Below are positions 45,171-58,122 of a stretch of 64,000 bases of DNA, piece by piece. The position numbers and the translations under genes are program-made. Source of the DNA: Margaritispora aquatica (Eukaryota; Ascomycota; Leotiomycetes; Helotiales; Discinellaceae); assembly GCA_007644065.1 (NCBI GenBank), contig VJWN01000009.1, forward strand, positions 124,001-188,000, in the 5' to 3' direction. Positions within the stretch are counted from its first letter, which is position 1, and each line of letters opens with the position of its first letter. Under the pieces are notes generated by a model. The model saw only the letters and a list, made by a program, of their open reading frames with translations. It did not search any database and was not told the DNA's origin.

Positions 45171-48002
45171 ATGTCGTCACGTTTGTCATTACAAAAGCCA
45201 TATGTGGTTGCGACTCTTCCTGACCCCACTGACTCTTTGAATTGTCAATATCATGCGGCGGAGGTGTGTGGAGTGAAGCCAGGCGCAAAGAAGAGAAAGA
45301 GGTCGGAGCTTGCTGTGGGCGTCAATGGAGAGAGCGTAAACCTCTACGATGTATGCTGTGTATTCATTCAGTATTAGTACTTGCTAATCTATTTCCAGAT
45401 CTCGACATCCAAATTAATCACTTCATATGCGCTTCCCCCACAATCGGTTCTTACCTGCCCTCCGTGCTCTTTGAGAACCCGAATTTCCAAATCCAAGATT
45501 GAGCGCAGAACATATATTTGTACACAAAGCCCGCAAGCCCAGATCACTCTCTTCCACGAACTAAATGATGGATCTACTTCGCCAAATCTAGAGACAGCAA
45601 CACGCCAAATAGAAAGATGTACAAGTCCTGTTGTATATATTGGTTCTGTTGCCTCTACAGCCGGGTCTGCCGATTCGCAATCGACCTTGGATGTACTTGT
45701 TGTACACGAAGATGGAGAAATTCGATGTTATGATGCCAACAGACTTGAGGAGAAGTGGATCTCGCCGGCAGCAGCGCTCAAAAGAGATGTTACATCAACA
45801 TTTGAGAGCCCCAAGGTTGAATTTGTCCAGCTTACAACCGCGTTTTCTGCGAGTCAAGGAATATTGAAAGGTCGCCAAGACGTATTTGCCATATATCCTC
45901 AGGAAATCGCGGAAGATACGTTCAATCCTGACATTCTGATGATCATCACGAGGAGCGGTCAAGCAGCGAACACCAGGACGTTACATATTGTTAGCCTACC
46001 GAGAAGATCTGCGCTTGCATCCTTGTCAAGCAGCACGCATTCTGTTGAATCTTTGCTCACTGTACGAATACCATCAGTAGCATCGACCCGTGCTAGTGCA
46101 AAGAAGGCCACATTCAGTATTCAAGCTTCAGCTGGCATTCTGCAACAATTAGATGATGGAACCTTAACGACTTATGATTTCAATGATACCCTTCCCAAGC
46201 AACAATCCAGTTTTCGAGTATCTGAAGGACAATCCTTCCTTCGGCTTAGTAGCACATCTATCATGGTATCATCCAATCACTCAGTTGCCGTTTACAACCC
46301 CAGATATCGCTCTATCTTAGCCTCTGTTTCGCTTGACCAGCCCCAGGACATTCAAGGTCTAAAGCGAAAGCGAGGAGAAGATCTACCGCAAAATGGCTAC
46401 TCCAGCCATGAATGCAAGTTCGTTGCCTACTTTCCAAAATTGGGTTCTGCGATGGCCATAAAAGACAATGAATTAGTAGGGTTTCAGTTAGAAGGTCAGC
46501 AAGACCGACATGGCCATTTGCGACTAGCGGGATCTTTGATCGATTCGATCGGATGTTCATTGAACGATCAGTCCCGACCAAACCGCTCGAATAGAAAACC
46601 AAAATCAGCAGAAGCCTTTGATATGGGACTTCTTATTCCTGGTTCCTTGGTGAAGGATCAAGATTTCAAAGATGAGACTACCAAGATTGACAGAAAGTTT
46701 TCTGACAGCACCATCGACCCTGAAGCTTTCGACAAGATCATGGCATCTTGCGTTGGGACTGAATGGGGTGCTTCTCTAGATACCGCAATGAATAAGGGGT
46801 ATACCACCCAAGTTGCCAATGCCACGAGAAGTAAGCGTTTCTCGTCTTCAGATACCGACAGACGCTGGGGTATATACGCTCTCAGCAAAATTTTTACCTG
46901 GTCCGAAGATGTCAACAACAGTTCACATTTAGCCATTAATTTCTTTCCCACACATACATTTACTTGGCTCCTCGAGACCGGCCAAATGACCGTGGCCAAT
47001 GTTGAGTCTGCTTTGAGGAAATATTCAAACCTCAACACTTCTTTACCTGCTGGTCAATTGGTGGAAGCCCTTGTTGAAGTTGATAGAGACATGGATCTCT
47101 TACTTGGATTAGTTGCTAAGACACATCTTGAGGCAAATGAGCTCCTGCACGCAATTCGAAAGCTGATGGAAAGTCTTGGACTACTGGGGGAAAACCCGGC
47201 CACCAGACAGAAGATGCTCACGAATGGCGAAGATAACGAGGCCATTGGAGGCGAGACCGAAGAGGACATTGAGCGATTAGAGGCGGAAATCGAGAAGGAC
47301 TTGGAGCTCGCCGAATACCAATTGGGATCTGGCTCTGGTGTACGTGGCGAGGCACTCAGTCTTGCGCTTTCAAAACTTTACAAATCGCCTAATCATGTCA
47401 TCGTTAACGCGCTCCAAACTGCATTTTCAAATCAAGAAGTGGTCTGCTTGATCTATCTACTACGATTTGAGATGGCAAGGGGGGCATGGACTACAAAATA
47501 TACTGATGTGGATGAGGAAGATCTGATCAACGAGGATGGGCCGGATACAGCGATTGTTCTTCTATCGAGCCTCTTGAATAACTGCATAGATGCAGTTGGT
47601 GCTGGCGGGTGGTTGACTGGGGAAGCTAGACTTGTCGATGGAGATCCATTTGAAGCCGAAGAATTGATCAACAGCTTGATACTCGAAGTCAGTGCCGCGT
47701 TGGAAGGAATCAATGAGGCAGTCTACCTGCGGGGCATTACTTCCGAGATGATTCGATATGGCGATGCTGTTCATCAAGCGCTTCCAAAGCCAAAATCGAA
47801 GCAGCGTAAGGATATACCGATCACCCTTAAAACTACCGACGAAGATCTCATCACGCTACCAATGGGAATGAAGGCAGAGAAACAAATCTCACTTCTCAAG
47901 GTGAGTGTAGGTGGAGCAATCAACAAGCGGTCGATGCGTGATATCGGACATCAGAAGAGTCAGAAAGTTGGGAAATATACCAGGGAAAGGATTGTTATCT
48001 GA
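45171..48002 (+). CDS. Utp8-like small-subunit processome protein
   Basis: Utp8 belongs to the t-UTP/UTP-A subcomplex that binds nascent pre-rRNA in the nucleolus and is needed for 18S rRNA maturation; yeast Utp8 has also been linked to tRNA export. Two exons, 45171-45350 and 45399-48002, joined over a 48-nt phase-0 intron (GTATGC, CTAAT branch, CCAG), give 927 residues. Splicing restores GVNGESVNLYDISTSKLITS, followed by SYALPPQSVLTCPPCS, the expected N-terminal beta-propeller start. The propeller region runs to about residue 350, with repeated D-G-E-I-R-C-Y-type strands. A basic KRKR patch lies near residue 385. The helical C-terminal half carries a Glu-rich segment (ETEEDIERLEAEIEKDLELA) and a lysine-rich KPKSKQRK near 860. 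The family call rests on overall layout and these segments. Confidence 0.75.
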
Positions 48003-48838
48003 ATGTGACTTAATTGTTGATCAAAGAGAGTCTCAACGAAAGTCATACGACACCCATGAGGTGGAAATCACAATTTAGAACATTTTGAATGTGCGTCCAG
48101 CAACATCATCTTTCACTTGCTAAACACAACTTTGGTTTTCTCCATGTCCTGCCATCTATGGCGACTTAACAGCCCCTGCGGTTGCGGTTGATTTTGTGAA
48201 TGGTGTACTTACTCCGTAGAGGCTGAGCAGCCCAAATTGGCCGAGTACTTCCTACAGGGGTAAGCTTCGCCACTGGTTCGTCCCGCCTTCAAAGGCTTTA
48301 ACAAATCAAAAGTTTACCCGCTCAAAAGCCCTGCAACCTAGAGCCTATAACCTGTAACCTGCAAGCTGCAAAGTTGCAAACTGCAAACTGTGGTTCCTCA
48401 CCAAGTGGAGTGAGTGGTCCTCTTCTGAATCATCCCGCATCCCCACACACCCTCAACATACGAACAGCACAGTGAACCTGAACTTGAACCTATTGCGACG
48501 TCACAGTCATATCTGAAAGACACTCCCCTTTCATTGTTACCTATTTCTCAGCTTCAGCCTTGTTTGACTCTTTCCTTCTTTCTTTCCTTTTTCCCTTCTA
48601 TGTCTCGACCCGTTATTTCCTAGGATTCTGATTCAGATTCAGGTATATACCTTGTGTTGTGCGATTACCGACCGAGGCGATTCAAGCATTGTGGGGGTGG
48701 TTCGCGCATTTATAATTCAGCAAGTAATAAACAGCACGCAGTTAAATATACGACCACAGTGTGTTGGTAGTAAATCTGCGATGGGGTTTGGATTGTAGCA
48801 AGCCTTTCAATTTCGACCGACTGCGAGTAGGATTAAAC
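48003..48838. other. Intergenic with CT-rich leader of the STAND-type gene
   Basis: About 830 bases. It contains a patch of short imperfect repeats (ACCTGTAACCTGCAAGCTGC-like words near 48345-48390) and a pyrimidine-rich tract near 48560-48600, as is common in fungal 5' leaders. No gene is seen. Confidence 0.5.
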
Positions 48839-51588
48839 ATGTCGTTCGGCGCATCTCCTTCAGACATTATTATCGTGGTTACTTTTTGTCGCGATCTATA
48901 TCGCAAATGCAGATCCGCTGGAGGAGAGTATGATGAAATAAGTCGCGAAGTACGGGGTATGTTCTCATTTTATGTAACTTAGTATCATGTTATGCAGTGT
49001 TTCTTTGGGGGCGCGGGGTTATCTTTCAGTACAATTCTAATATGAATCAGGTCTTCACAGTGTTCTTAAACATCTCAAGCACGAAGTCGAAACTCCAGAG
49101 TCACCACTAAATCAGGACCATTCTTTATGGGGCCGTCAGCTTGCACCAATAATAGGTGACTGCGATTTCACACTCCGACAACTTGATGAACTATTACAGA
49201 AATATGGACGACTGGGTGGTGGTGGGTCAAGTCCTTCCAGCCCGCGGAATTTATGGGATCGTTTGAAATTTGGAAGCAGCGAGATGGATACACTTGGCGA
49301 GATCAGGGTTAAGATGATCAGTCATAAGACAACTTTAACCTTATTTCTTGATCCTATACAGCTACGCCGGTCTGGCAAGATGTCCAAAAAATTGGATAGC
49401 CACCAAGGCCAGCTGGATGTCATATTAGACAAAGTGGATAATATTGCCGCTAGGATAGGTCAAGGGGAAGGGAGCATCATGACCAGCTACGATGATGACA
49501 AGGAAGTTTGGAAGCAATTTCGCAGGGAATTGATTGCCGAGGGCTTCTCCAGTGATGTGTTACAGCAGCATAAAGTAGGTTATTCTCTTTCTCGGAAAGC
49601 CAAATGCTCACATTCGTTAGGATGTTCTCAGGGCTTATATCTGCGAGATGAATCAAAATGGCTTGTTAGAGGAACCAAGGATATCAACGCCTCCTTTGTT
49701 AGCTTCCAAACAATGGGTTGATTCAATTCAAAACACACGCTCAAAGATATCAGAGGACGTGCCGCCTTCATTCAGCTCTTTAGGAACCACGATAGATGAT
49801 GGAATCAAGAAGATGATGATCCAGGAAGATAATTCGAAATTTCCACAATCTATGAAGTTGGAGTTACGACAACCTGAAAGTCGTCAAATCGCAGCAGAAG
49901 TCAAACAATCGAAAGCGGGAGAAACTGTAGATAACATGGCAGGGAATACTGGCGAGGCACGCTCACCAGCAATCCTCATCCCATCTCAGCTTGTTGCTTC
50001 AAATGAAAAGGAGGTCGTGTATCACAATACCGACAATTCTTCATCTGATGAAGAACATTATGGAGGTTCTAGTAAGGGAGCCATCATTCGAACGACCGAC
50101 TTGCTGGCATTAACAAGAGCATTGCAACTGCATGTACCCGGGCCGTCCCCAGCAACAAGCTTCAGAAGTAGTCTCGGATCAATTGACGATAATGATGTTT
50201 TACGATCAATGGCGTTTCGTCCCAAAAAGCAGGCTCAGCTCGGTGTCTCCCCCTCCCAGGCAGACCCAATCGGTATCCCTGCTAGGCCATCTCGCGACAA
50301 GATCGGCGCAAGTCCATTCCCAAACTTGGTTCACAAATTAGCACCTGATCAGCACGGCCACGAAATACCACCAGACGCTATGTGGACAAAGATTAATCGA
50401 GCCCTAGTCTCACCCGAGGTGTTACAGCAGGACGGTAGACGATATGAAGCGTAAGAAAAGAATGTCTGAGAACATAAACATATTGCTGACAACTTTTTAC
50501 TTAGACGGCCTGAGTTCGTTGCCGTTCTTGGCATTCTTTCCCGTGCTGAGGTTGAAGCATTAGCTGCCCGATCACAAACCCTTCGTGCAGCCCGCCATCG
50601 AAGGAGTAATCCCGTGGATCCTCAACCTGAGAAGGAAGTTGCCCCGGCACTACCTCCACGACCAAAGGGGGTCGAACAGCCATCCTTCTCATTCGGGTCT
50701 TCATCACAGCAGCCAGCGGGACTGGGCCAAAATACAAGGTCCAGTTATAAATTACCTCCATCAAATAATTACGATGAGGAGGAAGTTTCAAACAACTCAG
50801 GGGTACCATCATTGGATTCACGGCCGACAGCAGTCCAGCACCCTTCGTTCTCGTTCAATTCTGCTTCCCAAGTGCATGATGGGCGTAGTTCTCCGGCTCG
50901 ATCTTATTCTTCATTCTCAGACTCAGAATATGACTCCGATTATGAATGTCAACGCCGACGCCAGAGTCAACAACATGCTCGTGGCTTTCTCAACGAGGAT
51001 AAAAGGCCACTTACATCAGCACCAATACCTGTTAAAGAAAGAACATTGAGTGGCTATAGAGGACCACCAATATTGGCCACACGACCTTCAGACTCGACTG
51101 CTCGCCAAGCTATGTACATGAGTGGTGGACTTCGGGTGTCGCAGCAAACGATGGGACAGTCTCAGAGCTGGAGCCCGGACTACTACCCACCTTCACAGAA
51201 TCAACATAACACCGATGCCTTTCCAAACGGTCCGGCACGCTCAGGGAGTTGGGCACCACCCCTCAGTCATAAGCCTACCCAACAGAGCTCCCAGCAGTAC
51301 CCAGTCCGTAATGAAGGAGACATCAAACGAGAGCGCACTGAGCGAGAAAGAAAGCAAGTCAGAGAAAGACACGAGAATGAAAGAGGTGAAAGGGGTCATC
51401 GCCGAAGGCGCCCATCCAACCACAGTGATCATCGTGATAGTAGCTATCACGATCGCCACAATCATCATAATCCAATGACACGACAGGAGAAACAAACCAG
51501 GTGGAAGGAGCACCTCGCTTCGGCAGGGATAGGAGGAGCAGCCGCTAGTCTGATACACGTCCTAACCGAAGCTGCTGAAGCTTTGTGA
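48839..51588 (+). CDS. Protein with STAND-type fungal N-terminal domain, no NACHT
   Basis: Four exons, 48839-48956, 49051-49574, 49621-50450 and 50505-51588, give 851 residues. The start MSFGASPSDIIIVVTFCRDL is typical of the fungal N-terminal helical domain found on many STAND-type (NLR-like) proteins. The helical region continues to about residue 230 and includes DVLRAYICEMNQNGLLEE, obtained only with the TTAG acceptor at 49620; the later CTCAG acceptor shifts the frame. No NTPase motif follows. Instead there is a long disordered Ser/Pro/Gln-rich region, a segment ARPEFVAVLGILSRAEVEAL, a highly charged RERKQVRERHENERGERGHR stretch, a His-rich patch and a terminal segment WKEHLASAGIGGAAASLIHV ending LTEAAEAL. 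That last piece is glycine/alanine-rich and amphipathic. The function is unknown; a signalling or allorecognition-like role is only a guess. Confidence 0.75.
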
Positions 51589-54500
51589 GAGGGTGACGAT
51601 TTGATGCCCAGAAATTTTCTTGCTCATATTATTTGGTCTAATCTTGATCGAAAATATTCTCATAGTGCGGCGCATTAGCTTGTTGTATTTTCTTGGACAT
51701 AGGATGTTACGATGATGAGTTATGGATTATGAACAGACTAGGTTGTCTAGTGAAAGGTATAATTGTAGGATAAACAGGACATCATGAAGCTACAGAACAC
51801 TAGAACCAAATACAGAGATGGGCATGTATAAAACAATATATATTTTCGTGTATTGACACCCACTCCGAGCTCCTCAATTGTGTGTTCCGTCTCCCATATT
51901 GGAGATTGTCTCAGGAGGCTGGCCAAATTCCTAACCTTCGCTAATGGGCCTTACAGTACAGTACGTAAATGTCCTGCAATTGTTCATACATACGTCCTTT
52001 TGACAGCTCCCGGGTTGCTAAGAGTACCTCAGGTTGTTTCGACTTATATTATGTCGCGTGATATGCTTAGTCACATCCTTCATTGGCATGTTCTAGTTCG
52101 GGCTTCAATTTCTCCTGAACTTTTCTTGCTTGCACTCATAAGTATATCAAAGCTCCGAACCAACAGGCTTCACGTTAGCTACTACTTCTCATCTCTGCCT
52201 AGCATAAAGAAAATATCGCCTTACCAGTCTCGAGCTTCTACTCCCGAAGACGGGTGAACAGACACCGACATCAATACCATCCAGCAACTGCCACCTAACT
52301 CGAGCGGGGAAGTCAGCTTTCCAACACTCACTCCCAACCTGCATGTGCGTGAGCATATGCGTGATTCCGAGTCTCGACCGGCAGCAATGAGTGTTACACA
52401 AGGTATCCGATGAATGAATGTGCTTGGATCGTTGCTGAGAAGCTCGCGTTGCTCGTATTGAACGTGCGGGGAAGCTGGGGCTTGGTTGTTGGTATTTTGG
52501 CAGCGATCCTTGACTTTTCTCTCCGTTATTGCCGTTTTCTACTAGGGCTTCTGCTAGGCAAAGCCTGACTGGAAATCTGTTTGGCTCTTTTTTAAGTGCA
52601 TGTTTTGAGTTACATGGGCTTGGAATTTTCAACGATCATCTGCAGTTCTGGTTCGACGTGGGATTTAGCGATCTCAACTTCTCAAGTATCTTAGCTTCTG
52701 CTACATTTTTCGCACGGATTTTTCATACATACATCGAGAGAAATATTTCAGATGATCTTGGGTAACTAGAATAATTTAAGGTGTTTTGCGACTTTGGCCA
52801 CTCCTCGCCATACACAAGCTGTGCTACATGATGGTACCGTGACCTACACTGTCCAGAAAATTACTTGGCCACGCAATGTTTTGCGATTCGCATGGTATCT
52901 ATAGATCCCGAGGATTTCGTGTATCTTCACATCTATTTTCACAGAATCCTCCGCTACCAGAGCCATCCACCACGCATCCGAATCGCGAGTTTGGTTTCCG
53001 GAAACTAAGAACTCGGTCAGCTATATTCTCTGAATCCGTATCGAAGGATTCCTCTACCCAATGCCTGCGTCTCTGGTTGTTCATTGTTTCTGAAGAAATC
53101 TAGCGTTTTTCAATTCGTGATTCATGTTGAATTTACTTTGCAGCTATAATCTCCTGTGTTTCGATGAATATTGTAAGGCAATCGTTGGTGAGTCCGTATG
53201 TTGAGCCTAATATGACTCCCAAATCTGCTCCTGTGCTAAGTGGGTCGAGCCACTTATAATTGCGATGACTTGAACGGTTACTATTAGGAGAGGGGACGTC
53301 GAGCACTCGTGAGTTCTGTTTGTCAGCCATTTGTAGATTGCACAAGTGTGTGCCGTTTCTCAAGTAAAGATCAGGAGGTTACCAGAGCTGGGTATTCTCA
53401 CAAGTTCATTAATGTTGAAGCTGCTTTGTTGTTTACTGTGTGTATGTCGACCTCGACAGATGCGTATGCTGACAGAAACCGTGCCGCGAGAAGAACAGCA
53501 CCAGAGGGCTAGAAAGGGGTGACTTGAAAGTAGAAGAGGGAAGAAAACGTGTGATGAGATGAGGCCTGATTGTAAGTCTACCTCAATTTCTTTGACCAAT
53601 TTAGCACTTGCCAATAACACTCCATAGGAAAAGGTTGTGGGAAGCGAAATGTCTTTTGCGGATGAAATCAGAAAAGTATATGGCAAGGCGGAATTCCTTT
53701 GTCCTAGAAAACGTATCCTAATGTCAAGATTTTGTTGGATATGAGAATACTTCGTCCGTTTGCAGTGGTCTTGTTGAGACAAATGATCTGTCTGTCATAA
53801 CCATGCGGAGGTTGGAAATTGCTGATAGAGCATATTGATTAGGATTTGGGTGTCCTATCTCCAGTTTCATACGAAGTCAAGTATAACTCTCAAAATAATA
53901 GTGGCAATCTTCACTCTGATCTCATTCTGGTGACAAGATCCTTGTTGTCTTTCATGGTATTCCACTACTGCATTTAATCCCTCCTTTTACTATCACTGTT
54001 GCGGTTGCATGTTTATTATTTCGAGGCTTTAAATCCGATGGAGAGAGAAGGAGACTAGTAGTGTCAGATTGACCTAGGAAAAGCTAAGCTTACCATCCTT
54101 CGCGTGCTGTATATAGTTGATGCATTTAAATGCCAACCTCTTACTACGCATTACATTTTCTCCCGTGCGGTTCTCTTGATGATTTTATTGGGGGCACAGG
54201 CATGCGGAATAGATCCGATTTCCTAGTGGTCTTATAATTCCAACAACACCATGAAACTCTTCTGCTAGAAGTATCAAACCTCCAACCACGAAACCTTGTT
54301 GCTCTGAAGATCACCCATCTACTCTTCGTGCCATTGGCTTATGCAAGCCCCCCACTATGTTTTACCCTTTTGTGGAAAACTGAAGATACGGCCAAGGAGC
54401 TACTACCCCGCGTTTTATATCCCGAGGTGCGTCTCGACATCAATTTTCAAGGCCGTTCTTTTTTGACGTCCCAAAGCAGCCTGATGCTTTGCATGCACCC

Positions 54501-55394
54501 CATGCCAAGTCTCCAGGGGACCAGCGGAAGGCTCAAGCCACTTGCGCTGCGCCGTAAGCGAAGATCCCCTTGATGGATCAACTAGTCTTACATCGATGCA
54601 AGACTGGTCGGTAATTTATGTCGATTTTGTTCAAAAACGACCAGCTTCATTAGAGTTTCGCTATCTATTTACCTTATGAAACCTGCTAGGGAGCGGAGAT
54701 GCATCCGAGTCCAAACATCATACCTTTCATAAGAAATTAGATTCTACGAAAACCTATAATACAACCTAAATACGAACAGTTAAGCAAAACCTCTAGAATC
54801 AGCATGTTAGGTATTTGCTGTATATCCTAACTGAGCTTTACGAGGAATCGGAGCTTGCATAGCTGCGGGGTAAACCAAGCGACGCTTGGAATTGTGCCTC
54901 ACGCCTAGCTTTGCATGATGGAGCAACTGCTCCATCAACATACTCTCAAGGAATGTTTGAACACCGAATTATTCCCATATTCCCCGCACTGTTACCTTGC
55001 TTCGAAATATTGAGTTTCCTCTTGCGCGTCAATCACGTCTCGTGCAGCTCATTTTTGAGTCGAATCTATCCTTGTGATGCAATTTGCGCAGTTAGTTGAA
55101 TCCAAGGCGTTTGGATATTCGTGTCCGTCGAAACCACCCAGCATAATATCTTTGGTAGTCCAATAAAAAACCACTAATTTCTGTAAAGTACGTAGCACTA
55201 CCGCAGATTCAGCTACTGTAGTCAGTAATTGCTGCGATACCTGGATGTGGAGAACAGCACTCCGCAACACTTAAATACGCTGCCTTATCTCTCCATTTCT
55301 ATCGATAACTCAAGCTCTCCATTTTGGTTGAGACTTGTCAGGCCTGCAAGATCTTCTTCGTTGTAATTTGAGCTTGGTACCGACAACCATCACA
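51589..55394. other. Gene-poor stretch (3.8 kb)
   Basis: 3' flank of the STAND-type gene, spacer and alcohol oxidase promoter. Open frames reach 147 codons (minus, 52632-52189) and 134 codons (plus, 51853-52257), overlapping each other with no domain. Nothing here can be supported as a gene. The last 120 bases are probably the alcohol oxidase leader. Confidence 0.45.
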
Positions 55395-57834
55395 ATGACC
55401 GTTCCAGATGAGTTCGACATCATTATTTGTGGGGGAGGATCTTGCGGATGCGTGGTAGCAGGCCGTCTAGCAAATCTTGACCACAACCTTCAAGTCCTCT
55501 TGATTGAGGGTGGAGAGAGTAACCTCAACAATCCATGGGTTTTTAGACCAGGAATATGTAAGTCACAAAAGCGTCATTGTAGACAACTGGTGATATTATA
55601 AGTCAAGAGAACTTAGCTGACAACCAAAGATCCCAGGAATATGAAATTAGACAGCAAGACTGCCTCATTCTACTACTCAAGACCTTCGGAATGGCTTGGG
55701 GGACGTAAGGCAGTCGTCCCGTGCGCTCATATCTTGGGTGGTGGGAGCTCTATCAATTTCATGATGTACACCCGTGCCTCTGCCTCGGATTATGATGATT
55801 TCCAAGCCAAAGGATGGTCTACAAAAGAGCTTATTCCATTGATGAAAAAGCATGAAACATACCAAAGAGCTTGTAACAACAAGTAAGCCCTGACTTCAGA
55901 ATTGTTAACAGTTGCACTAACATGAAATTCAGAGATATTCATGGCTTCGATGGTCCTATTAAGGTATCGTTTGGCAACTATACATATCCTGTCATGCAAG
56001 ACTTCTTGCGTGCTGCTGAAAGCCAAGGAATTCCAACTACAGATGATCTCCAAGATCTTGTTACTGGCCATGGTGCTGAGCACTGGCTCAAGTGGATTAA
56101 CCGAGATGTTTGTTGAACTATCGCCACCTCAAGTTGTATCATGCTAACGAGAAACAGACTGGTCGTCGCAGTGACTCGGCTCATGCCTATGTGTAAGTTG
56201 CCCTATCACCTGACATACGAACCTTCTTCTCACCCTGTATCGCAGACATTCGACCCGTGCGGTTCACTCCAATCTCCATTTGCAGTGCAACACCAAGGTA
56301 TCGAGAGTCATCATCGAAAATGGAGTTGCTGTTGGAGTCGAGTGCGTTCCGACCAAACCTCTTCACCCTGATGTAAGCAAAGTTCTTCGTACACTAGATC
56401 GCTACTGATTCTTCGAATAGCAAAAACCTCGCATTTTCCGTGCTCGTAAGAAGGTCATTGTATCGGGTGGTACCCTTTCATCGCCTCTCATCCTTCAGCG
56501 CAGTGGTATTGGTGATCCAGAAAAGCTACGCAAAGCTGGTGTCACACCCATCGTCGACCTTCCAGGTGTTGGTCTCAACTTTCAAGATCATTACTTGACG
56601 TTCAGTGTTTTCCGGGCCAAGCCAGGTAACAAGCTCACTGGCCAGTGCTCTGAAAGGAGGTGCTAATGTCTGTAGGTGTTGAATCATTTGATGATTTTGT
56701 CCGTGGAGTTCCAGAAGTCCAGAAGAAAGTCTTTGATGAGTGGAACCTTAAAGGCACTGGCCCACTTGCTACTAACGGTATTGATGCTGGTGTGAAGGTG
56801 AGGCCCACCGAGGAAGAGCTTCATGAGATGCAAAAGTGGCCCACCCCTCAGTTCCAGAGTGGATGGGACAGCTACTTTAAAGACAAGCCTGACAAGCCTG
56901 TTATGCACTACTCCGTCATTTCCGGTTGGTTTGGTGATCACATGCTGATGTAAGTATTGTTTGTCGATGAGAAGGTCTTTTCCATCTTTAGATTGAAGCT
57001 GACTCATTTAGGCCTCCTGGAAACTTCTTTACCATGTTCCACTTCCTCGAGTACCCATTCTCTCGTGGAGAGACTCACATCGTCTCTCCTGATCCATATG
57101 AGGCTCCTGACTTCGATGCCGGCTTTATGAACGACAAGCGCGATATGGCTCCCATGGTCTGGGGTTACATCAAGTCCCGCGAAACTGCCCGCCGCATGGA
57201 AGCCTACGCCGGAGAAGTGCAGAGCATGCACCCCTTCTACGCTTTTGACAGCGAGGCGCGCGCCAAAGACATGGACCTTCTCACTACCAACGCTTACGCT
57301 TTGCCCGGCAACTTGACAGCCGGTATTCAGCATGGATCGTGGAGCATGCCTGTTGAGTCTGGCAAGCCACCCAAGCCTAATCTGTTGAACAGCAACTCGC
57401 AAAGTGTGTATGAGGATTTGAAGTATACCAACGAGGACATCAAGCACATTGAGGAGTGGGTCAAGAGACATGTTGAGACTACTTGGCACAGCCTTGGAAC
57501 TTGCTCGATGGCTCCTAAGGAGGGCAATAGCATCGTCAAGCATGGTGTTCTTGATGAGCGCTTAAACGTTCATGGCGTCGCCAACTTGAAGGTTGCAGAC
57601 TTGTCCATCTGCCCTGACAATGTTGGATGTAACACTTGTATGTACCGTCTATTTCTTAAATATGTTCTGAACCTTGGCTAACTTGTTACAGATTCAACTG
57701 CTCTTCTCATCGGCGAGAAGTGTGCCATGCTTGTCGCTGAGGAATTGGGGTATAGCGGCAAGGACTTGGAGATGAGAGTGCCAAATTACCATGCACCTGG
57801 CGAGCTTTCAGGCATTGCTTCAGCTAGGTTGTAA
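55395..57834 (+). CDS. Peroxisomal FAD alcohol (methanol) oxidase, GMC family
   Basis: Oxidises short-chain primary alcohols such as methanol to the aldehyde with release of H2O2. Nine exons: 55395-55557, 55630-55882, 55933-56107, 56158-56192, 56246-56372, 56421-56625, 56676-56949, 57012-57637 and 57692-57834. All phases agree and the product is 666 residues, close to the 663 of yeast alcohol oxidases. The N-terminal FAD fold reads FDIIICGGGSCGCVVAGRLA. The GMC signature AHILGGGSSINFMMYTR follows, and the blocks DIHGFDGPIKVSFGNYTYPV, RNM-KLDSKTASFYYS and FFTMFHFLEYPFSRG match methanol-oxidase rather than general GMC enzymes. The active-site His lies in WHSLGTCSM and the Asn in NVGCNTYSTALL. 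The last residues ASARL end in ARL, a PTS1 peroxisome signal. The upstream ATG at 55335 is in frame but lacks family similarity, so 55395 was chosen. Confidence 0.93.
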
Positions 57835-58122
57835 TGTGAACGTCGACTTTTAGCGTATGGGGTCTACTTCTCCTTAAATATATAGTACTTTTCTGATTTG
57901 CGTTGGGTACTGAGGATGAAAACACTACATAGTTTCCTAGTCATTCTTTCAGTAGCAGCTGTGAATAAAGAGATACAATTCTGTTCTCATCTAGCCTTTA
58001 CCTCCCTGAGACGAACCGAATCCAACAGTTGGTGAGAAAATTTTCAGTCGCATTTTTCTTATTTCTTATGCTTGTGTTTTACAACTCCAAGCTCATCCTC
58101 TGGACATGTCTGACATCGAGGT

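Noticed and set aside
45034..45377. Open frames overlapping the start of the Utp8-type gene on both strands
   Set aside because: They are shadows of its first exon and of the divergent promoter and have no domain.
51853..52632. Overlapping 134- and 147-codon frames on opposite strands
   Set aside because: No domain, no splicing support and mutual overlap; likely chance.
55335..55394. Earlier in-frame start for the alcohol oxidase
   Set aside because: The extra 20 residues do not resemble the family N-terminus; the ATG at 55395 gives the expected short lead before the FAD fold.
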